Source: Solicola gregarius (GTDB lineage Bacteria; Actinomycetota; Actinomycetes; Propionibacteriales; Nocardioidaceae). Taken from it: a DNA stretch of 64,000 bases. The position numbers were made by a program, and so were the translations under genes. The notes under the pieces are model-generated. The model was given only the letters and a program-made list of their open reading frames with translations, searched no databases and was not told where the DNA came from. This document shows, in pieces, positions 59,964-64,000 of the stretch; position 1 is the stretch's first letter; each line of letters starts with the position of its first letter. The stretch covers positions 4,588,001-4,652,000 of the forward strand of contig NZ_CP094970.1 of NCBI RefSeq assembly GCF_025790165.1, in the 5' to 3' direction.

Positions 59964-59985
59964 GACCCGGCCGCTGCACCGGGTC
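59964..59985. terminator. Short GC hairpin after the FMN reductase
   Basis: GACCCGG (59964-59970) pairs with CCGGGTC (59979-59985) around an eight-base loop, 46 bp after the reductase stop. It is weak but well placed as a terminator. The rest of 59918-60075 shows nothing further. Confidence 0.45.
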
Positions 59986-60075
59986 TGAGCCGACCGAATA
60001 CGGCGTGGCGGTACGCGACGTGTCGGCACGCCGCGAGACAATGCGGGTAACCCCGAACGACCCGGAGACAACTGC

Positions 60076-62532
60076 ATGCCCCGACGTACGACCACCCAGC
60101 CGGACGAGTTCGACGAGCACATCGTCGACATCGACGTCGGCGAGGAGATGCGCGAGAGCTACCTCGAGTACGCGTACTCGGTGATCTACTCCCGCGCCAT
60201 CCCCGATGCGCGCGACGGCCTCAAACCCGTGCAGCGACGCACGCTGTACACGATGGCCGACCTGAGCCTGTGGCCCGACCGCGGTCACGTGAAGTCAGCG
60301 CGCGTCGTCGGTGAGGTCATGGGTCGCCTCCACCCGCACGGCGACACCGCGATCTACGACGCGCTCGTACGCCTGGTGCAGCCGTGGACGATGCGCCTCC
60401 CCCACGTCGACGGCCACGGCAACTTCGGCTCGCCCGACGACCCGCCCGCGGCAATGCGTTACACCGAGTGCCGGATGGCCCCTGCCGCGGTCGCGATGAC
60501 GGCGTCGATCGACGAGGACACCGTCGACTTCCGGGCAAACTACGACAGCCGCGAGCTCGAGCCGAGCGTGCTCCCGGCCGCGATCCCCAACCTGCTGGTC
60601 AACGGATCGTCGGGCATCGCCGTCGGCATGGCGACGAACATCGCACCGCACAACCTGATCGAGGTGGTCCAGGCACTGCGGCACCTGATCGACCACCCCG
60701 ACGCCGGCCTCGACGATCTGATGCGGTTCGTACCCGGGCCCGATCTCCCCACCGGCGGCAAGATCGTCGGCCTCGACGGCATCCGCGACGCCTACGCGAC
60801 GGGCCGCGGCTCGTTCAAGATGCGCGCCTCGACCCGCATCGAGAGCGTCACCGCCCGGCGCAAGGGCATCGTCGTCACCGAGCTGCCCTACAACGTCGGC
60901 GCCGAGAAGGTGATCGAGCGGATCAAGACGCTCGTCCAGGCGAAACGTCTCAAGGGCATCGCCGACATCGCCAACCTCACCGACGGCGAGAAGGGCCTGC
61001 ACCTGGTGATCGAGCTGAAGAGCGGCTTCAACCCCGAGGCCGTGCTCGAGCAGCTCTTCAAGCTGACGCCGATGGAGGACTCCTTCGGCATCAACGCCGT
61101 CGCGCTCGTCGACGGCCAGCCGCGCACCCTCGGGCTCAAGCAGATGCTGGAGGTCTTCCTGCAGCACCGCTTCGACGTCGTACGCCGGCGCAGCGAGTTC
61201 CGTCGGGCGAAGGCGAGCGACCGGCTGCACCTCGTCGACGGCCTGCTGATCGCCCTGCTCGACATCGACGAGGTCATCCAGGTGATCCGCGGCAGCGACG
61301 ATACGCAGGCCGCGCGCATGCGGCTGATGGAGATCTTCGACCTGTCGGAGACCCAAGCCAACTACATCCTCGAGATGCCGTTGCGTCGGCTGACGAGGTT
61401 CTCCCGCCTCGAGCTGGAGAGGGAGCAGGCCGAGCTCCGACAGACGATCGAGGAGCTCGAGGCACTGCTCAACGACGAGGGCCTGCTGCGTAAGGCCGTC
61501 GCCGACGAGCTCGCCGAGATCGCGAAGCAGCACGGTACGCCGCGGCGTACGGTGCTGCTGGAGTCGGCGGGCCAGCCGGTGAGCGCCGCCGTACCGCTCG
61601 AGGTCGCCGACGACCCGTGCTGGGTGCTGCTGTCGGCCACCGGTCTCCTCGCACGCACTGCCGACGACTCGCCGATTCCCAGCGGTGGCGGACGATCCAA
61701 GCACGACACGGTCACGTCCGCGGTACGCGCGACGGCACGCGGCGAGGTCGGCGTACTCACTCGATCGGGCGAGCTGCACAAGCTCGACGTACTCGACCTG
61801 CCCGGACTGCCGTCGACCGCGGCTGCGCCGCATCTTCGCGGCGGGGCGCCGATCCCGGAGTTCCTCGCGGTACGCGCGGACGACGTCGTCTGCCTGGTGA
61901 GCTTCGTCGGCGAGTCCCCCGGTCTTGCGATCGGCACCCGCGACGGCGTCGTCAAGCGGGTACGCGACGAGTACCTCGGCAAGGACTCCTGGGAGGTCAT
62001 CTCGCTCAAGGACGACGACCGCGTCGTCGGTGCGCGACAGCTCGCGACCGGCGACGAGGAGCTGTGCTTCATCACCTCCGACGCGCAGCTGCTGCACTTC
62101 AGCGCATCGCTCGTACGTCCCCAGGGCCGGTCCGGCGGGGGCGTCGCCGGGGTCAAGCTCGGCGGCGCCAAGGTCGTGTCCTTCACGGCGTTCGAGCCGG
62201 GCGACGACTCGGTCGTCGCGACGGTTGCCGGCGCCCCCGACGCACTGCCGGGCACCGAATCCGGCAGCGTCAAGGTGACGCCGTTCGCCGAGTACCCGAG
62301 CAAGGGTCGCGCAACCGGCGGCGTCCGCTGTCATCGATTCCTCAAGGGCGAGGGCGCGCTCCTCGTCGCCTGGGCGGGCCACGGTCCCGCGATGGCGGCC
62401 GCTCGCAGCGGCTCGCCCGTCGACCTGCCGGCACCCGAGGGACGCCGCGACGGTTCGGGTGAGCCCGCCGCGCAGCCGATCGTCGCGATCTCGGGCCCGG
62501 CGGCGGAGCTGACGCCCGCGAGCCCCGGGTGA
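60076..62532 (+). CDS. Type II topoisomerase subunit A (ParC/GyrA2-like)
   Basis: An 818-aa DNA-cleaving subunit. DNA-binding WHD: residues 30-140 with [35 protein letters not shown] (quinolone region, Thr91 in the position of GyrA Ser83) and [10 protein letters not shown] with catalytic Tyr129. The tower and coiled-coil follow, and the C-terminal beta-pinwheel starts near residue 505. The GyrA-box (QRRGGRG) is absent or degenerate, which suggests a decatenase rather than a gyrase. Neither parE nor gyrB is adjacent. Confidence 0.92.
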   Translation: MPRRTTTQPDEFDEHIVDIDVGEEMRESYLEYAYSVIYSRAIPDARDGLKPVQRRTLYTMADLSLWPDRGHVKSARVVGEVMGRLHPHGDTAIYDALVRLVQPWTMRLPHVDGHGNFGSPDDPPAAMRYTECRMAPAAVAMTASIDEDTVDFRANYDSRELEPSVLPAAIPNLLVNGSSGIAVGMATNIAPHNLIEVVQALRHLIDHPDAGLDDLMRFVPGPDLPTGGKIVGLDGIRDAYATGRGSFKMRASTRIESVTARRKGIVVTELPYNVGAEKVIERIKTLVQAKRLKGIADIANLTDGEKGLHLVIELKSGFNPEAVLEQLFKLTPMEDSFGINAVALVDGQPRTLGLKQMLEVFLQHRFDVVRRRSEFRRAKASDRLHLVDGLLIALLDIDEVIQVIRGSDDTQAARMRLMEIFDLSETQANYILEMPLRRLTRFSRLELEREQAELRQTIEELEALLNDEGLLRKAVADELAEIAKQHGTPRRTVLLESAGQPVSAAVPLEVADDPCWVLLSATGLLARTADDSPIPSGGGRSKHDTVTSAVRATARGEVGVLTRSGELHKLDVLDLPGLPSTAAAPHLRGGAPIPEFLAVRADDVVCLVSFVGESPGLAIGTRDGVVKRVRDEYLGKDSWEVISLKDDDRVVGARQLATGDEELCFITSDAQLLHFSASLVRPQGRSGGGVAGVKLGGAKVVSFTAFEPGDDSVVATVAGAPDALPGTESGSVKVTPFAEYPSKGRATGGVRCHRFLKGEGALLVAWAGHGPAMAAARSGSPVDLPAPEGRRDGSGEPAAQPIVAISGPAAELTPASPG

Positions 62533-62581
62533 AGGAACGCTCGGGCGTACGACGCTTTGCCCGACATGAGAGGCTGATCCC

Positions 62582-63277
62582 GTGCTGAGACGTACCTCTG
62601 CGGTGTCGGCTGCGACCCTCGTGCTCGTGGCGATATCCGCCTGCGGCGGTGGCGACGACTCCGGCTCCGGCGGTGACCCGCAGGAGCGGCTCGAGGCCGC
62701 ACGCAAGGTCATCGACGACGCCGAGAGCATCGAGCTGAGCCTCGAGACGTCCGATCTTCCGTCCGACGTCGAGGGCATCATCTCCGCCGAGGGCATCGGC
62801 ACGCACGACCCCGCGTTCGACGGCACGGCGCAGGTTCGCGCGTTCGGCATCACCGGCGAGGTGCCGGTCGTCGCGGTCGACGGCGAGGTGTACTTCAAGC
62901 TGCCGTTCAAGTCCGACTACGAGACGTTCGACGTGAGCAAGTACGACGCGCCCGATCCGGCCGACCTGCTCAGCACCGACGACGGGCTCACCTCGATGAT
63001 CACCTCGCTCGAGGACGTCGAGGCGGGTGAGACCGAGCTCGACGACGAGACGAAGGTGACGCCGATCGACGGCACGCTGACCGGCAAGTCGATCAGCACG
63101 CTGTTCCCGTCGGTCGACGACTCCTCGGTGTTCGACGTCAGCTTCCGCGTCGATGACGACGACGTCCTGCGTGACGCGACGATCAGCGGACCGTTCTACC
63201 CCGACGCCGACGACCTCACGTACACCATCGCGCTGACCGCGTCCGACGAGTCGGTCGACATCTCCGCGCCGTCGTGA
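62582..63277 (+). CDS. LprG/LppX-family lipoprotein
   Basis: A 231-aa lipoprotein: signal MLRRTSAVSAATLVLVAISAC, then the LppX_LprAFG fold with a large hydrophobic pocket (EGIISAEGIGTHDPAFDGTAQVRAFGITGEVPVVAVDGEVYFKLPF, VTPIDGTLTGKSISTLFPS, DVLRDATISGPFYPDADDLTYTIAL). Its stop overlaps the GTG of an MFS gene (GTGA), reproducing the LprG-P55 pair of mycobacteria, in which a lipid-carrying lipoprotein works with the pump. The start GTG/CTG region at 62582 reads as M. Confidence 0.9.
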   Translation: MLRRTSAVSAATLVLVAISACGGGDDSGSGGDPQERLEAARKVIDDAESIELSLETSDLPSDVEGIISAEGIGTHDPAFDGTAQVRAFGITGEVPVVAVDGEVYFKLPFKSDYETFDVSKYDAPDPADLLSTDDGLTSMITSLEDVEAGETELDDETKVTPIDGTLTGKSISTLFPSVDDSSVFDVSFRVDDDDVLRDATISGPFYPDADDLTYTIALTASDESVDISAPS

Positions 63278-64000
63278 GCGAGCACCCGAGCGATCGATTC
63301 TCAACTGTGAGCGAGGGAGCGGAGCGAGGCACGAGTGAGCACCCGAGCGAGCAATCCAGCACCGTGAGCCAGGGAGCGGAGCGCGACGAGGACCCCGCTG
63401 CCGTCGGGACGGGTGCCCGTGCGCTGCTCGCGGTGGCCGCCATCGCGGTTGCGTTCGCGGCGGCCGACACCTACGTCGTGGTGATGGCGCTGCCCGACAT
63501 GATGACCGGCGCCGGTCTGAGCGTCGAGGAGCTGCAGCGCGCGGCGCCGATCGTATCCGGCTTCCTCCTCGGGTACGTCGCGATCCTGCCGCTGATCGGG
63601 CGCATCGCCGACCTGCGCGGGCGTACTCCGGTGCTGATCGGGTCACTGGTGGTGTTCGCGGTCGGCTCGATCGTGACCGCGGCGGCGTACGACCTCGACA
63701 GCATGGTCGCGGGGCGGCTGACCCAGGGCATCGGTGGCGGCGGTCTCGTACCCGCGACCCTCGCCCTCGTCGCCGACCTCTGGCCCGCGGAGCGCCGCGG
63801 GCTGCCGCTCGGGATCGTCGGAGCCGTGCAGGAGCTGGGCAGCGTACTCGGTCCGCTGTACGGCGCCGTGGTGCTCGCGCTCGCTGACTGGCGGGCGATC
63901 TTCTGGTTGAACACGGCCGTGGGGCTCGTGCTGTGCGCGGCCGTCCTGACCCTGCGACGGGGCGCGCGCGAGCCGGCTGCGTCCGTGCGGCGTGGGATGC
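63274..64000 (+). CDS. MFS efflux transporter, P55-like (3' end outside window)
   Basis: A 242-residue partial MFS protein running off the right edge. After an odd hydrophilic N terminus the first helices are clear (ALLAVAAIAVAFAAADTYVVVMALP; GFLLGYVAILPLIGRIADLRGRTPVLI, motif A; VPATLALVADLWP). Start GTG 63274 overlaps the lprG-like stop. Residues 3-40 consist of two copies of a 19-residue unit (SEHPSDRFSTVSEGAERGT and a close copy), encoded by a 57-bp direct repeat. A later GTG (63364 region) may be the true start. Pairing with the lipoprotein suggests lipid or drug export. Confidence 0.85.
   Translation, partial: MSEHPSDRFSTVSEGAERGTSEHPSEQSSTVSQGAERDEDPAAVGTGARALLAVAAIAVAFAAADTYVVVMALPDMMTGAGLSVEELQRAAPIVSGFLLGYVAILPLIGRIADLRGRTPVLIGSLVVFAVGSIVTAAAYDLDSMVAGRLTQGIGGGGLVPATLALVADLWPAERRGLPLGIVGAVQELGSVLGPLYGAVVLALADWRAIFWLNTAVGLVLCAAVLTLRRGAREPAASVRRGM

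Noticed and set aside
59918-60075. Possible tRNA gene between the FMN reductase and the topoisomerase gene
   Set aside because: No T-arm GGTTCRA motif or cloverleaf can be formed; only a short GC hairpin is seen.
60295-62910. Minus-strand open frame of 871 codons
   Set aside because: Antisense to the topoisomerase subunit, whose catalytic Tyr and other motifs are clear.
63274-63390. CRISPR-like or VNTR array
   Set aside because: Only two imperfect units, in frame with a coding sequence and without spacers or cas genes.

Overview
The window is 64 kb of high-GC actinobacterial chromosome. Core gene order (infC-rpmI-rplT-rRNA methyltransferase-kinase-pheS; mihF-gmk-rpoZ-coaBC-metK-priA-fmt-rsmB-rpe-rib; the TrmA-like/APC/TrkA-TrkA/DUF3159/OB block; dut/DUF3093/DUF4193/suhB/hemH/sepH) together with SepH, mIHF and a degenerate PriA mark it as an actinomycete. 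The abundance of CGTAC words and the pairing of hisE-hisG with ribH suggest Propionibacteriales/Nocardioidaceae, which is an inference. No tRNA, rRNA, transposase, integrase or CRISPR was seen.

Layout. 1-6 kb: translation genes (pheS, TrmH/SpoU methyltransferase, rplT, rpmI, infC with a probable ATC start), an orphan PAS histidine kinase, an SseB-like protein and a small membrane protein. 5.5-12.9 kb: accessory genes. An AraC regulator and a VOC protein are followed by a tightly packed six-gene minus-strand operon (BBE-type FAD oxidase, secreted ScyD-like beta-propeller, 60-aa ORF, PQ-loop membrane protein, FAD monooxygenase, alpha/beta hydrolase) with a divergent AraC regulator. This block lies between an intact PH-domain gene downstream of hisG and a short duplicate of that gene's 3' end, beside a perfect 31-bp hairpin: the footprint of an insertion. 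12.9-28 kb: hisG/hisE, a riboflavin operon (ribD-ribE-ribM-ribBA-ribH) headed by an FMN riboswitch, then rpe, rsmB, fmt, priA, metK, coaBC, rpoZ, gmk and mihF. 28-33.5 kb: three related small lipoproteins, a very large multi-pass protein with a zinc ribbon, and a Tat-exported M23 peptidase with two peptidoglycan-binding repeats.

33.5-47 kb: a TRAM rRNA/tRNA methyltransferase and KimA-like permease divergent from two TrkA/Ktr-type proteins (potassium homeostasis), DUF3159 and OB-fold genes, an azlCD-XRE cassette, DUF3710, dut, DUF3093, DUF4235, DUF4193, an inositol monophosphatase, coproporphyrin ferrochelatase and an MFS transporter. 47-64 kb: sepH, a two-domain SDR resembling mycobacterial acyl-CoA reductases, a VapBC pair, sulfurtransferase and thymidine kinase, an IdeR-boxed siderophore-binding lipoprotein, a P1 peptidase, a phosphodiesterase with DUF5998, a GNAT-acyl-CoA-synthetase fusion, an FMN reductase, a topoisomerase A subunit, and an LprG-like lipoprotein coupled to an MFS pump that runs off the end.

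The most interesting features are the six-gene operon in its apparent insertion scar, the near-perfect long inverted repeats at gene ends, and a predicted structure that hides the ribosome binding site of the second TrkA gene.
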